Assembly (NCBI GenBank): GCA_035512155.1
Contig: DATKEN010000038.1
Span: 48,381 to 112,380 of the forward strand
DNA from: JABCYV01 sp035512155
GTDB lineage: Bacteria > Acidobacteriota > Terriglobia > Terriglobales > Acidobacteriaceae
Length of the DNA stretch: 64,000 nucleotides
Direction of reading: 5' to 3'
Positions 1 to 9,002 of this stretch are shown piece after piece. Position 1 is the first letter of the stretch. The number at the start of each line of letters is the position of its first letter. The notes beneath the pieces were generated by a model. It had not been told where the DNA came from. It saw only the letters and a list, made by a program, of their open reading frames with translations, and searched no databases. Made by a program: the position numbers and the translations under genes.

Positions 1-318
1 GGGCCGGGAGCCGCTTCCGTCGGGGCTATTGTGGTTATCGGATTCTTCCATTCGATCATGTTTCCCACCATCTTCGCGCTGAGCTTGAAGCATCTCGGGC
101 CATACACCAAACTGGGTTCGTCCCTATTGGTGATGTCCATCATCGGTGGCGCGATCTTCCCCGCCTTGATGGGATACATCTCGGACCGAACCAATATCCG
201 CGATGCCTTTGTGGTTCCACTTCTATGCCACATTTATGTGCTTTACTTCGCGACCCGAGGCTACAAGCCGGAAGCGGTGGATACGGCACAAACTAGCAGA
301 GTTGTCGTTCCTGCATAA
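1..318 (+). CDS. MFS transporter, fucose permease-like (5' end missing)
   Basis: The reading frame is open from the first base of the window, so only the last ~105 residues are present. They contain hydrophobic segments and a cytoplasmic loop GYISDRTNIRD typical of the major facilitator superfamily. The stretch with HSIMFPTIF and the small C-terminal tail resembles L-fucose/hexose:H+ symporters of the FucP type. It would be an inner-membrane sugar importer. The substrate cannot be assigned from this fragment. The gene converges on marC with only ~40 bp between the stops and no clear hairpin there. Confidence 0.7.
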   Translation, partial: GPGAASVGAIVVIGFFHSIMFPTIFALSLKHLGPYTKLGSSLLVMSIIGGAIFPALMGYISDRTNIRDAFVVPLLCHIYVLYFATRGYKPEAVDTAQTSRVVVPA

Positions 319-359
319 TCGTCTCTTCTTACCATTGGTTGCCGATTACGCACCGCCCA

Positions 360-1061
360 CTAAATCCTTCCTCCTGACGACTGCAGCACCGTCTTCAGCA
401 TGGCTTCTATCCCGTTCCATGTGATCTGGACTCCAATGCACAAAAGTACGAAGGCAATGACGCGCAGAATGCCATGTGCTGTCTGAGGCGAAATTCGTTG
501 GGTAATTTTCGGAGCATAACCGTAGCTCACAAAGACCAGTACGCTCAAAGCCACAACGGCCAACAGGATTCCGACGTGAGCCATGGCATTGGGAAGTACG
601 CCCTTGACCGAGGCATGCGCGCTCAGCGTCAACATGACGACAACACAGCCCGGACCGGCGGTGACCGGAAAGGTAAACGGATAGAAAACCTTCTCCTCCA
701 GGGTTCCAAAAGTTGGGGCGACTTCCGCCTGTGCCGGTTGAACGTTGGCGGCTGGTTGATTTAGCAGACCCCATCCCATGGTGGCTAGGACAAGGCCTCC
801 AGCGACTTGCACTACAGGAAGGGAAATTCCAAAGAAGGAAAGCAGCGCCGTACCTACCAGTTCTACCACTGCCAGGAAGAGCGTAGTTCTGACTGCGATC
901 TGGCGGGCGAGATCGCGGAAAACGGACGCGGGCGCATCTCCCACCAAGCCCAGAAATACCAATGCAGATCCCAGAGGGTTGACCACCGGCAGCAGCGCAC
1001 TGAAGGCAAGAGCAAAAAATTTGATCAGCAGAGTTAGGCTTGCCATGGCGGGCAATAGCAT
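360..1061 (-). CDS. MarC family integral membrane protein
   Basis: The 233-residue protein is almost entirely hydrophobic with about six membrane segments. It carries the family signatures NPLGSALVFLGL near residue 28 and FPFTFPVTAGPG-like sequence (YPFTFPVTAGPG) near residue 127. MarC/UPF0056 proteins are inner-membrane proteins of unclear function. The old link to multiple antibiotic resistance has not held up. An alternative start lies five codons downstream (position 1046), since neither ATG has a convincing ribosome binding site. Length matches the family (~210-230 aa). Confidence 0.85.
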   Translation of the reverse strand: MLLPAMASLTLLIKFFALAFSALLPVVNPLGSALVFLGLVGDAPASVFRDLARQIAVRTTLFLAVVELVGTALLSFFGISLPVVQVAGGLVLATMGWGLLNQPAANVQPAQAEVAPTFGTLEEKVFYPFTFPVTAGPGCVVVMLTLSAHASVKGVLPNAMAHVGILLAVVALSVLVFVSYGYAPKITQRISPQTAHGILRVIAFVLLCIGVQITWNGIEAMLKTVLQSSGGRI

Positions 1062-1123
1062 AGCATCGCGGAAATCATGTTTCGGGCCCTCGGAAACTGG
1101 TGGTCAAGCCTTTGTGGTCTTTT

Positions 1124-1444
1124 CTAAATGTCCGTTCTGGGCTCTGTATGCTGCTTCAAATACCAGCAGGGAGGATAGCCGAAGTGTGGAAATAGGGCCT
1201 GAACACAGGTCTGTGCGACTGGTGCGTTGAAAATGAACTCGGTCTTGCCACTCTTCTGTTGGACCGCGTCATAGCGCTGCACCGTCACCGTCCCAAACTG
1301 CTCCCTCTTTCCTGGGATGCGATACCGAACAGAGAGATAGTCCCCGGCGTACACGATTGCCAGCAATGCCACTAAGGACACGATGGCTATCCCTAGCACG
1401 TGTCTTAGGATTCGTTCCAGGTCCTCACGAGAAATCGCCGTCAT
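1124..1444 (-). CDS. Small single-pass membrane protein, unknown function
   Basis: A 106-residue protein with one clear transmembrane segment at about residues 16-34 (IAIVSLVALLAIVYAGDYL), preceded by a charged N-terminus with several arginines and followed by a ~70-residue polar domain. The tail has two cysteines (TCVQALFPHFGYPPCW) that could form a disulfide if exported. A GGAGG lies 12-16 bases upstream of the ATG. It sits about 60 bp upstream of marC on the same strand and could be co-transcribed with it. I do not recognise the family. Confidence 0.6.
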   Translation of the reverse strand: MTAISREDLERILRHVLGIAIVSLVALLAIVYAGDYLSVRYRIPGKREQFGTVTVQRYDAVQQKSGKTEFIFNAPVAQTCVQALFPHFGYPPCWYLKQHTEPRTDI

Positions 1445-1511
1445 CAGCAGCCGTACCTCCGGTGTGGGTCCACGGAGTCTTCAATGTTCACGGCAACAAT
1501 CACGAAATGAG

Positions 1512-1547
1512 CGTAGGACTGACAACTGCGAACTGACAGCAGGAACT
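1512..1547. repeat. Dispersed 'cagttgtcagttc' repeat
   Basis: A short run of near-direct repeats of AACTGAC (AGGACTGACAACTGCG followed by AACTGACAGCAGGAACTGAC). A related stretch in inverse orientation lies at 32164-32198 (CACTGGTCAGTTCC, TTGTCAGTTG). Both are intergenic. It is a low-complexity dispersed repeat with no known role. Confidence 0.45.
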
Positions 1548-1623
1548 GACTTTCCCCTCTTTTTGTTCTTCTGACCGGTTCATTCTGTTTTCACACAATT
1601 TTCGCGGCCTGGGTAACTTCGTT

Positions 1624-3465
1624 CTACTGCAGCTCGATCGAAATAATCTCTCCGCAGTCTTCTGCTGTCTCGCGGTAATTCACTGCCACCTTCTGATTGG
1701 TCCACTCGCAGGAAAACTTGTCGGCCCCGATGACGATCACTAGAGCGTCGTCCCGGGCATGCAATTTCAAGGTCTTTGCGCCGGACACTACGGTCAACAC
1801 AGCCTCTGGTGACGCTGAGCAATCCACCGCCTCCAATTTCCCCCTGATAAACTCTGCTGGACTCTGCGTGATTTCCGCAGCCGGCACACTTGCTCCGGCG
1901 GCATGAGGATCAGAACGCTCTCGGCGAATAAATTCGGCTGCCGCGTCCGCTGTCCCCAAACGCGCGTCAACCGGCACCCCCGCGAGGGATGCCCGCTTTA
2001 TTTCCCGGACCGCCGACAGCTCCTTCTCCGCTTGCTCGGCAATTTCATGGTCATGCGCTTTGCAGAGCTCTTCTAGAGCGGCAATCGACTCGTCATACTT
2101 CCCGTCCACCATGTACAGTTGGGCCCGGTTCAAGAGATAGCGCTCATTCCGAGGATTCAGGTCGACCGCCTTCAGAATAATCTGCAGTGCCTGGTCTTTC
2201 TTGCCCAGCGAGGCGTAGGTTAAGGCCAGCAGACGGTAGGCGTCGGCGTATTCCGGATCAAGTGCTACCGCCTTTTCTAGTTGCTCCTTAACCACCCTCA
2301 ATTGCTCGCGGTCACTACTAAGGCCAGGCCCACGGCTTTGCGCCAGCAGCGCCGAGTAGTAAAGCAGTCGCGGATCATCCGAGTCATGCTTGAGGGCCTT
2401 TGAAAAGCATTCCGCCGCTTGTTGATATTGATGTTTAATGAAGTAGGCGTAACCCAATCCGCGCAGTGCTGCGGCATTTTCTGGCTCAACCTTAAGTACC
2501 CCTTCGAACTCGGCCACCGCCTTGCCTTGGTAGTCGGCCGAATGAACGTGAACGTCAGCCAATACGGCTTGCACCTCCGTTATCGCCAATCGTCTTACCA
2601 CATATTTCGAGCCGTCCGTTACGCTATCCACGGAAACGCGATAACTTCGGAGTTGGTCTCGGCTCAAATAGTCCCGCAACCTGTTGTTCAGATACAAAGC
2701 GCTCATGCCAAAAGCTTGCCGGATGGATTCGTCTATCCCAATCTCGCGCTGTCCCAGCGCGAAATACAGGGGCAGCTTTGAGAGCCATCGGTGATCATAC
2801 AAGTAATGCACCAGCAACCACGACTCGGCATAAAACAACGATCGACGGTCCCCATTTTCGCTGTAGATGCTGGAATTGTGCCGCACCCGAAACAGGTCGG
2901 CGACGTCCATCAGGCTGTTTTTCTGCAGGAAGTGCCAATCATTCTCCACCGGCAACCCAATCTCAGCCTCTTTGCCCTTAACCTTAATGCTGGAGAAAAA
3001 CTCGGCAAATCCTTCATCGAACCAGGGCTGAGACTGGGGGCCGGTGTTGCCATTCAGCAGTTGGTGAGCATATTCGTGGAACACTACCTGCCACGGATCA
3101 TCAACTGCCATATCCAGGATGATGAAGCAGCGATCGTTGCTGGCCTGGAACAAACCCGACACCTGCACCGGTTTTCCCTGCCACAGCGGCACGAATCGGC
3201 GCATTTCATTGCCGTCGCGAAAGGCCACGATCTGCAGCGGCACAGGAATCGTGACCTGCTTCTTGGTCATGAGCGCCCCGAAGACCGCTCGCATCTGTTC
3301 GAAGCGCAAAGCCGTTTCTCGACCCCGCCTCTCGCCAGCATCGGTGACCACAGAGAAATGCGACGATCGAACTTCCACCCACTCCGGATCATTGCCAAAA
3401 GCAGGCAGAACCATGCCTAACAAGACAAACAAGACGTGCCACCTACGCCCTAATCCAGAAGCCAT
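1624..3465 (-). CDS. Secreted gluzincin-type metallopeptidase with TPR repeats (DUF1570-like)
   Basis: This 613-residue protein starts with a signal peptide (VLFVLLGMVLPAFG, residues 11-24). A zinc-peptidase motif HEYAH is at residues 130-134, and the downstream acidic segment WFDEGFAEFF (~148-157) supplies the expected third ligand, so the metal site looks complete. From about residue 310 to 475 there are tetratricopeptide repeats, for example LRGLGYAYFIKHQYQQAAE and YRLLALTYASLGKKDQAL. The C-terminal ~100 residues form a separate beta-rich domain. The architecture fits the acidobacterial/planctomycete DUF1570 peptidase-TPR proteins. Substrate is unknown. It is divergent from the hydrolase at 3584. 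Confidence 0.75.
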   Translation of the reverse strand: MASGLGRRWHVLFVLLGMVLPAFGNDPEWVEVRSSHFSVVTDAGERRGRETALRFEQMRAVFGALMTKKQVTIPVPLQIVAFRDGNEMRRFVPLWQGKPVQVSGLFQASNDRCFIILDMAVDDPWQVVFHEYAHQLLNGNTGPQSQPWFDEGFAEFFSSIKVKGKEAEIGLPVENDWHFLQKNSLMDVADLFRVRHNSSIYSENGDRRSLFYAESWLLVHYLYDHRWLSKLPLYFALGQREIGIDESIRQAFGMSALYLNNRLRDYLSRDQLRSYRVSVDSVTDGSKYVVRRLAITEVQAVLADVHVHSADYQGKAVAEFEGVLKVEPENAAALRGLGYAYFIKHQYQQAAECFSKALKHDSDDPRLLYYSALLAQSRGPGLSSDREQLRVVKEQLEKAVALDPEYADAYRLLALTYASLGKKDQALQIILKAVDLNPRNERYLLNRAQLYMVDGKYDESIAALEELCKAHDHEIAEQAEKELSAVREIKRASLAGVPVDARLGTADAAAEFIRRERSDPHAAGASVPAAEITQSPAEFIRGKLEAVDCSASPEAVLTVVSGAKTLKLHARDDALVIVIGADKFSCEWTNQKVAVNYRETAEDCGEIISIELQ

Positions 3466-3583
3466 CCACGCACCCAGCTAAGGTAGCTATCGTATAACAA
3501 TCAGGAGTTCGAACAACGCCCCGCTAACTTTCCATACCAAATCTCGTCCCAGCTAATTGACTGTATCTCTGGAGGCACCCATC

Positions 3584-4609
3584 GTGCGTAATCAACTGCC
3601 AATTACGCTGTTTGTCTTGTTCTTTACGTTGTCCGTTACCGCACAGACCGCGCCGCCTCCCACGCGTGAGCACTTTGTCCACGCGGAACTCCTTTATGAC
3701 TGGGTCACCAATCATCGCGGCGAAAAGCTGCGCACCTTCATCACCCACCCACACGACATTGCTGGAAAAGCTCCCGTTATTTTCTTCGTGGGATGGCTGA
3801 GCTGCGACAGCATGGAATATCCGGACCCCGCTACTCGCGACGGTTTCGGCATCCTGTTGCGCCGTCTCATCGATGAATCCGGCTACGCCACCGTCCGCAT
3901 GGACAAACCCGGAGTGGGTGAAAGCCTGGGCAATTGCGAAAAAGCCGACTTCCTGAGCGAGATGGAAGGTTGGCAGGCCACTTTCGATTCCATGTCCAAG
4001 TACGACTTCATCGACCGGGACCGTGTCTTCGTCTTCGGTCTGAGCAACGGAGGAGGTTTTTCTCCTCTCGCCGCCCGCGATCATCCTGTCCGCGGGTACA
4101 TTTCCGCCGGCTCCTGGGGACGCACCTGGTACGAGCACATGCTCGATCTCGAACGCCGTCGCATGATGGAAGCCGGCAAATCACCGGCTGAAGTAAATAC
4201 CTCGGTGAAGGCTTTCATCGAGTTTTACGATTTGTACCTGATGAAAGGAATGACTCCGGGCCAAGTCATTACCCAGCATCCCGAGTGGAAAGATCTTTGG
4301 TACGACTCTCCCGACGGCCAATATGGACGCCCCGCCGCCTTCTATCAGCAGCTGCAGGCTCTAAACCTGGGCGAGGCCTGGCAGAAAGTGACCGCCCCCG
4401 TGCTGGTAATCCGCGGCACCGGAGACAACATCATGAGTCGATCCGACAGCGAGGCCATCGTGCGGATCGTCAACCAGGTTCATCCCGACCACGCCCGCTA
4501 CCTCCAAATTGAAAACATGACCCACGGCTTCACCATAGACGGCAAGTTCTACGACGAACTGCTGCCCATCGTAATGAACTGGATGAAGGAACAACTAGCA
4601 GGCAAGTGA
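3584..4609 (+). CDS. Secreted alpha/beta hydrolase
   Basis: A serine hydrolase of 341 residues. I chose the GTG at 3584 because a strong GGAGG (3571-3575) lies 8 bases upstream and the protein then opens directly with a signal peptide (LPITLFVLFFTLSVTAQ). The nucleophile elbow is FGLSNGGG (Ser near residue 157), an acid is likely in GTGDNIMS, and the catalytic histidine in MTHGF close to the C-terminus. An upstream TTG (3557) would extend the protein by nine residues but has no binding site. The closest general group is the X-Pro dipeptidyl/acyl hydrolase-type alpha/beta fold. Substrate is unknown. Confidence 0.8.
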   Translation: MRNQLPITLFVLFFTLSVTAQTAPPPTREHFVHAELLYDWVTNHRGEKLRTFITHPHDIAGKAPVIFFVGWLSCDSMEYPDPATRDGFGILLRRLIDESGYATVRMDKPGVGESLGNCEKADFLSEMEGWQATFDSMSKYDFIDRDRVFVFGLSNGGGFSPLAARDHPVRGYISAGSWGRTWYEHMLDLERRRMMEAGKSPAEVNTSVKAFIEFYDLYLMKGMTPGQVITQHPEWKDLWYDSPDGQYGRPAAFYQQLQALNLGEAWQKVTAPVLVIRGTGDNIMSRSDSEAIVRIVNQVHPDHARYLQIENMTHGFTIDGKFYDELLPIVMNWMKEQLAGK

Positions 4610-4620
4610 ACCGCAGTGTC

Positions 4621-4680
4621 ATCCGGCTGTCCTTGTAATCATCGCCGGATCTATTATAATATGACCAGTCAGACTAGTCT
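4621..4680 (+). promoter_or_regulatory. Promoter and candidate operator of the toxin-antitoxin operon
   Basis: A -35 box TTGTAA (4633-4638), 16-bp spacer and a perfect -10 box TATAAT (4655-4660) precede the GTG at 4681 by only ~20 bases. The short leader contains AGACTAGTCT (4671-4680), a perfect 10-bp palindrome next to a related GACCAGTC half. This is a likely autoregulatory operator for the Phd-like antitoxin. An inverted repeat ATCCGGC (4621-4627) / GCCGGAT (4644-4650) brackets the -35 region. No Shine-Dalgarno is visible, so translation may start on a near-leaderless mRNA. Confidence 0.6.
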
Positions 4681-4980
4681 GTGCCTAAAGCAAAACCAAT
4701 CTCGAAAACCAGTGCTGCTGCCGCGCCGCGCTGGCAGCTTCAGACCGCCAAGGCCCGGTTCAGCGAGGTCTTTCGTCGAGCCCGTTCCGAAGGCCCCCAA
4801 TACGTCACCCGCCAGGGCAGAGAAGCGGTTGTGATTCTCCCAGCCGAGGAATTTGAGCGACTGGCAGGGCGCACTCGTCAGCCTCGCAGCCTGGTGAGAT
4901 TTTTCGCAGAATCACCGTTGGCCGATGGAGCGGTGGATCTGGACCGTAAACCAGATTACGGCCGGAAGATTAAACTGTGA
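4681..4980 (+). CDS. Type II antitoxin, Phd/YefM family
   Basis: A 99-residue protein starting at GTG. Residues 18-60 (WQLQTAKARFSEVFRRA, then YVTRQGREAVVILPAEEFERL) are the classic Phd/YefM DNA-binding fold: a helix, the 'sGp..vtr.Gr.avvvl..ee' hairpin, and a helix. The C-terminal tail after residue ~65 would wrap the toxin. It overlaps the following PIN-domain gene by GTGA (stop TGA inside the toxin start), the usual translational coupling of such modules. It probably represses its own promoter through the palindrome immediately upstream. Confidence 0.88.
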   Translation: MPKAKPISKTSAAAAPRWQLQTAKARFSEVFRRARSEGPQYVTRQGREAVVILPAEEFERLAGRTRQPRSLVRFFAESPLADGAVDLDRKPDYGRKIKL

Positions 4981-5405
4981 GCCGCGGCTTCCTGCTCGAT
5001 ACCAACATCATCTCTGAACTGGTCAAAGCCAAGCCCAGCCCCAGCGTAACTAAATGGATTAACTCCACCGACGAAAGCCTGCTCTACCTTAGTGTTCTTA
5101 CCTTAGGCGAGATTCGCAAAGGCATCACTTCCTTGCCCGATGCCACGCGTCGAGTGGCGCTCGAAGCCTGGCTCGACCACGATTTGGTGCTCCGCTTTTC
5201 CGGCCGTGTGCTCTCCATCGACCATCCTGTTGCCGACCGCTGGGGAAGAATTGCAGGGAGTGTTGCAGCTCTGAAGTCGCCTTTGCCTGTCATCGACGGG
5301 CTGCTCGCCGCCACAGCGCTGCACCACGAGCTTATCTTTGTAACGCGAGACACCACACACGTCGCAGTTAGTGGCGTGTCTGCTTTCAATCCTTGGACTA
5401 CCTAA
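4977..5405 (+). CDS. VapC-like PIN-domain ribonuclease toxin
   Basis: A 142-residue PIN domain. The four acidic positions expected for Mg2+-dependent RNA cleavage are visible: FLLDTNIISELV (Asp near residue 8), LTLGEIRKGI (Glu ~45), PVIDGLLAATA (Asp ~106) and FVTRDTTHV (Asp ~124). The length is typical for the VapC/FitB group that pairs with Phd-type antitoxins. Its GTG overlaps the antitoxin stop codon, so the pair is one operon. In the FitAB/VapBC family the toxin cleaves tRNA or other structured RNA. The target here is unknown. Confidence 0.88.
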   Translation: MSRGFLLDTNIISELVKAKPSPSVTKWINSTDESLLYLSVLTLGEIRKGITSLPDATRRVALEAWLDHDLVLRFSGRVLSIDHPVADRWGRIAGSVAALKSPLPVIDGLLAATALHHELIFVTRDTTHVAVSGVSAFNPWTT

Positions 5406-5433
5406 GAGGGCGACTTAGGAATGTGTTGTTAGC

Positions 5434-8400
5434 CTACACCACAAAATATTTCGCCCCGGGATGGTGTACGACAATCGCCGACGTCGACTGCTCCGGATCC
5501 AGCAGGAAGCCGCTGGTCAGCCTCACTCCCACGTTCTCTTCCGGTTTGAGTAGCGCAAATAACTTGGTCTGATCTTCCAGGTTGGGACACGCCGGATATC
5601 CAAACGAGTACCTCGACCCCCGATACTTCTGATGGAACAAATCCCGGATGTGCGGCGAGTCTTCTCCCGCAATTCCCAGCTCCTCACGCATTTTCTTGTG
5701 CAGATATTCTGCTAAAGCCTCGGCAGTCTCCACGCTCAGCCCGTGCAGATAGAGATACCGCGTGTACTCTCCGCCCTCGAACAACCGCTGCGTCTCCAAC
5801 GACGCTTTGGCGCCCATGGTTACCAGCGACAGCCCGATCACATCCATTTTCCCCGACGGCTTACCAGCGACATTCTTCGGGGCGAAGAAATCCGAGATAC
5901 ACAGCTTCCGCCCTTCCCTCTGCCTCGGAAACGTGAACCGTAATAGCTCCGGTTTCCTTTGTGCACCTTCGTGTCCTTGGTGGTTTTGCTCTCCCGGCTC
6001 ATACACCACCACATCATTCCCTTCGCTCTGCGCCGGAAAATATCCGTAAACTGCCTTCGGCTCAAATACTCCACTGGCAATGATCTCTTCTTCCAACTGC
6101 TTTTTGATCGGACGAAATTTCTGCTCCACCAGCCGCAGGTAATCTTCCTGCGACGCCGTCTTCAACTGCCATTGATTTTTGAACAGCGCGGTTTCATTGA
6201 TGTAAGGAAACAACTCTCGCAAATCGAAATCCTTCCTCACCTGCACGCCCCAGAACGGAGGCGTCGGAATATTCGGCGCATCGCTCACTACCGGACTTCG
6301 TTGCGCGAACACCGGACCCGTCTCTTCGTCCACGGCGAGAGCCTTGGCATACTCTTTCACTGTGCGTCCTTCCTCTAGCCGCGTTTGCCGTTTTCCGTCC
6401 ACCGTAGCCAGATCTTCCATGATGTGCAGCCCGGCAAAGGCGTCGTCGGCGTAGAAAACGGCATTCGCGTACTCCCGGCGCAAATCATCCTCGACATATT
6501 TGCGGGTCAACGCCGCCCCGCCGCAGATCACGGGGAACTCGAGTTTCTGCCGCTGCAAGTCCTGAATCACATATTTCATCTCCAGCGTGGACTTCACCAG
6601 CAGCCCGCTCAGCCCAATGGCGTCCGCCTTGTGCTCGAGCGCAGCTTTAATGATGGTGTCGCCGGCTTGCTTGATGCCGAGGTTCACCACACGGAATCCA
6701 TTGTTCGTCAGAATGATGTCCACCAGGTTTTTGCCGATATCATGCACATCGCCCTTCACCGTGGCCAGTACGATGGTGGCTTTCTGCGAGCCCGCCTTCT
6801 TTTCCATCTTGGGTTCGAGGTACGCCACCGCCTGCTTCATGACCGAAGCGGAATCCAAGACCGATGGCAACTGCATTTTGCGCGCTCCGAACAACTCGCC
6901 CACCGTCCGCATCCCATCGAGCAGGACGGTGTTGATCAACTCCAGCGGCGTGTATTCGTGCAGCGCAGCTTCCAGCAATTCCTCCAATGATTTTTTGTGC
7001 GCTCCATCGCCCACAGACTTTTCCCCGTTGATGATGGCGAATTTCAATTTGTCATCAACTGAAAGTGTCTCGACGTGCGCCGTGGTCGATCCCTGGATCT
7101 TGCCCTTGCTCGTGGCGAAGTGCTGCATGTATGCCTGCAAGGGATCGGCATCCCCTTCGCCGCGATAGATCAGCTTGCGCGCCAGCTCAACTTCTTCATG
7201 AGGAATCTTGTATAACGGATAGATCTTGGTGTAGTTAACAATGGCCATATCGAGACCATTGTCGACTGCCTCATGCATGAAAACCGAATTTAACACCCGC
7301 CGTGGATAAGCATCGAGGCCAAAAGAAATATTGCTCACTCCCAGAATCGTCTTTACTTCTGGCAGTTCCCGTTTGATCCGTTTGATCGCATTCAGGGTCT
7401 CGATTCCCGCGGTGCGGTAGTCCTCCTGCCCCGTCGTGATGGGCAGAGTCAGCGCATCGAAGATCAGATCCACCGACCGGATGCCGTACTTTTTCGTTGC
7501 TAGCTCGTGAATTCGCTTGGCGATGGCAACTTTCTTGTCAGCCGTAAGCGCCATGCCGTCTTCGTCAATGGTCAGCGCAATCACTGCCGCCCCATAGCGC
7601 TTGGCCATGGGCAACACTTTCGCAGTGCGCTTTTCGCCATCTTCCAGATTGATGGAATTAATAATCGCCTTCCCCGGGATGCGCTTCAGCGCTTCTTCAA
7701 CCACGTCCGCCTCGGTCGAATCCACCAGGATCGGCGCTGGAACCCGGGTCGCAACCTTTTCCAAAATTGACGTGATGTAGCCCTTTTCGTCCTCGCCAAC
7801 AATCGCGCAGCACAGGTCCAGCATGTGCGAACCGTCATTCACCAGCTTCTTGGCCAGCGCTAGGATGTCGTCATACTTCTTGCCCCGCACCAGGTTGCGG
7901 AAATGTTCCACCCGCGTGGTGGTGTTCATCTCCTCGGCCACGATCAGGGGCTTGGGTTCAAGGTCGAGTGGGACCGACGTATACGCGCTCGATGCGGCAG
8001 CCGTCGGATGCACATCCCGCTTGGCAGGTTCGACCCCGGAAACCGCATCCACTACCGCTTTCAGATGCTCCGGCGTTGTCCCACAGCATCCGCCGACAAT
8101 CCGCACTCCGAAATCCTGCACGAAATGCTTGTGATAAGTCGCCAGCTCTTCTGGGGTGAGCTTGTAGACGGCGCGTCCGCCATCGTTCTGCGGAAGCCCC
8201 GCATTTGGCAGGACAGAGATATGCTTCGTCGAGTTGACGCCGAGATACCGAACGGCGTCATTCATCTCGACCGGCCCAGTGGCGCAGTTCAGGCCAATGA
8301 TGTCCACATCGAACGGCTCAAGCGCGGTCAGAGCAGCGCCAATCTCCGTCCCCAGCAGCATCGTGCCGGTAGCTTCCAGTGTGACCTGCATAGTCACTGG

Positions 8401-8952
8401 CAAGCGCTTGCCTGCCGCCTGCATGGCCTCAAACACGCCCACCAGCGCGGCTTTGGCTTGCAGCAGATCCTGTGAAGTTTCTACCAGCAGAACATCGACG
8501 CCACCCTCGATCAGCGCACTGGCCTGTTCGACGTAACCGGCCACCATGTCGTCAAACTTGATGTGACCGAGGGACGGCAGCTTCGTGGTCGGCCCAATCG
8601 ATCCCGCCACGAACCGCGGCCTGTCTTTGGTGGAAAACTGCTGTGCGACTTCTTTCGCTATCTTCGCGGCGGCGATGTTGATCTCGGCAACTTTGTCCTG
8701 TAGGTCGTACTCACCCAGGACCACGCGGGTCGCGCCAAAGGTATCGGTTTCCACCACGTCGCAGCCAACCTTGAAAAAGCTGGCGTGAATATCTTCAATA
8801 ATGTCGGGCCGGCTCAACCCCAGCAGCTCATTGCATCCTTCCTTGCCCCAGAAATCGTCCACACTAGGATTGCGGAACTGGATGTTCGTTCCCATGGCGC
8901 CGTCGTAAATGACGACGCGTTCTTTCACGGTTTGGAGAAAATCAGACATCAC
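5434..8952 (-). CDS. metH: Cobalamin-dependent methionine synthase
   Basis: A full-length 1,172-residue MetH, which methylates homocysteine using 5-methyltetrahydrofolate and B12. Domains in order: homocysteine-binding barrel (~1-320; zinc cysteines in GLNCATGP and GGCCGTTPEH), folate-binding barrel (~345-610), B12 cap and B12-binding domain (~640-880; cobalt-ligand motif DVHDIGKN), and the SAM-binding reactivation domain (~900-1172). In the reactivation domain, between VVYEPGE and KPELLRFTFPRQ, about ten extra residues (QNHQGHEGAQR) come from a dispersed DNA repeat inserted in frame (see 5948-5985). No cobalamin riboswitch is visible upstream. Confidence 0.97.
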   Translation of the reverse strand: MMSDFLQTVKERVVIYDGAMGTNIQFRNPSVDDFWGKEGCNELLGLSRPDIIEDIHASFFKVGCDVVETDTFGATRVVLGEYDLQDKVAEINIAAAKIAKEVAQQFSTKDRPRFVAGSIGPTTKLPSLGHIKFDDMVAGYVEQASALIEGGVDVLLVETSQDLLQAKAALVGVFEAMQAAGKRLPVTMQVTLEATGTMLLGTEIGAALTALEPFDVDIIGLNCATGPVEMNDAVRYLGVNSTKHISVLPNAGLPQNDGGRAVYKLTPEELATYHKHFVQDFGVRIVGGCCGTTPEHLKAVVDAVSGVEPAKRDVHPTAAASSAYTSVPLDLEPKPLIVAEEMNTTTRVEHFRNLVRGKKYDDILALAKKLVNDGSHMLDLCCAIVGEDEKGYITSILEKVATRVPAPILVDSTEADVVEEALKRIPGKAIINSINLEDGEKRTAKVLPMAKRYGAAVIALTIDEDGMALTADKKVAIAKRIHELATKKYGIRSVDLIFDALTLPITTGQEDYRTAGIETLNAIKRIKRELPEVKTILGVSNISFGLDAYPRRVLNSVFMHEAVDNGLDMAIVNYTKIYPLYKIPHEEVELARKLIYRGEGDADPLQAYMQHFATSKGKIQGSTTAHVETLSVDDKLKFAIINGEKSVGDGAHKKSLEELLEAALHEYTPLELINTVLLDGMRTVGELFGARKMQLPSVLDSASVMKQAVAYLEPKMEKKAGSQKATIVLATVKGDVHDIGKNLVDIILTNNGFRVVNLGIKQAGDTIIKAALEHKADAIGLSGLLVKSTLEMKYVIQDLQRQKLEFPVICGGAALTRKYVEDDLRREYANAVFYADDAFAGLHIMEDLATVDGKRQTRLEEGRTVKEYAKALAVDEETGPVFAQRSPVVSDAPNIPTPPFWGVQVRKDFDLRELFPYINETALFKNQWQLKTASQEDYLRLVEQKFRPIKKQLEEEIIASGVFEPKAVYGYFPAQSEGNDVVVYEPGEQNHQGHEGAQRKPELLRFTFPRQREGRKLCISDFFAPKNVAGKPSGKMDVIGLSLVTMGAKASLETQRLFEGGEYTRYLYLHGLSVETAEALAEYLHKKMREELGIAGEDSPHIRDLFHQKYRGSRYSFGYPACPNLEDQTKLFALLKPEENVGVRLTSGFLLDPEQSTSAIVVHHPGAKYFVV
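5948..5985. repeat. Dispersed 'TTCGTGTCCTTGGTGG' repeat inside metH
   Basis: On the plus strand this stretch reads CCTTTGTGCACC followed by TTCGTGTCCTTGGTGGTTTT, a member of a small repeat family. Related copies are intergenic at 9129-9160 and, more diverged, at 14800-14850. Here the repeat lies in frame within the metH coding sequence, in the loop before the C-terminal activation-domain core, and is translated as QNHQGHEGAQRK. The frame and the flanking MetH motifs are intact. Confidence 0.7.
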
Positions 8953-9002
8953 CTTCTAGCTGCTGCCTCCCGACCACAACTTGTCGTCCTCACCACAACC
9001 CT

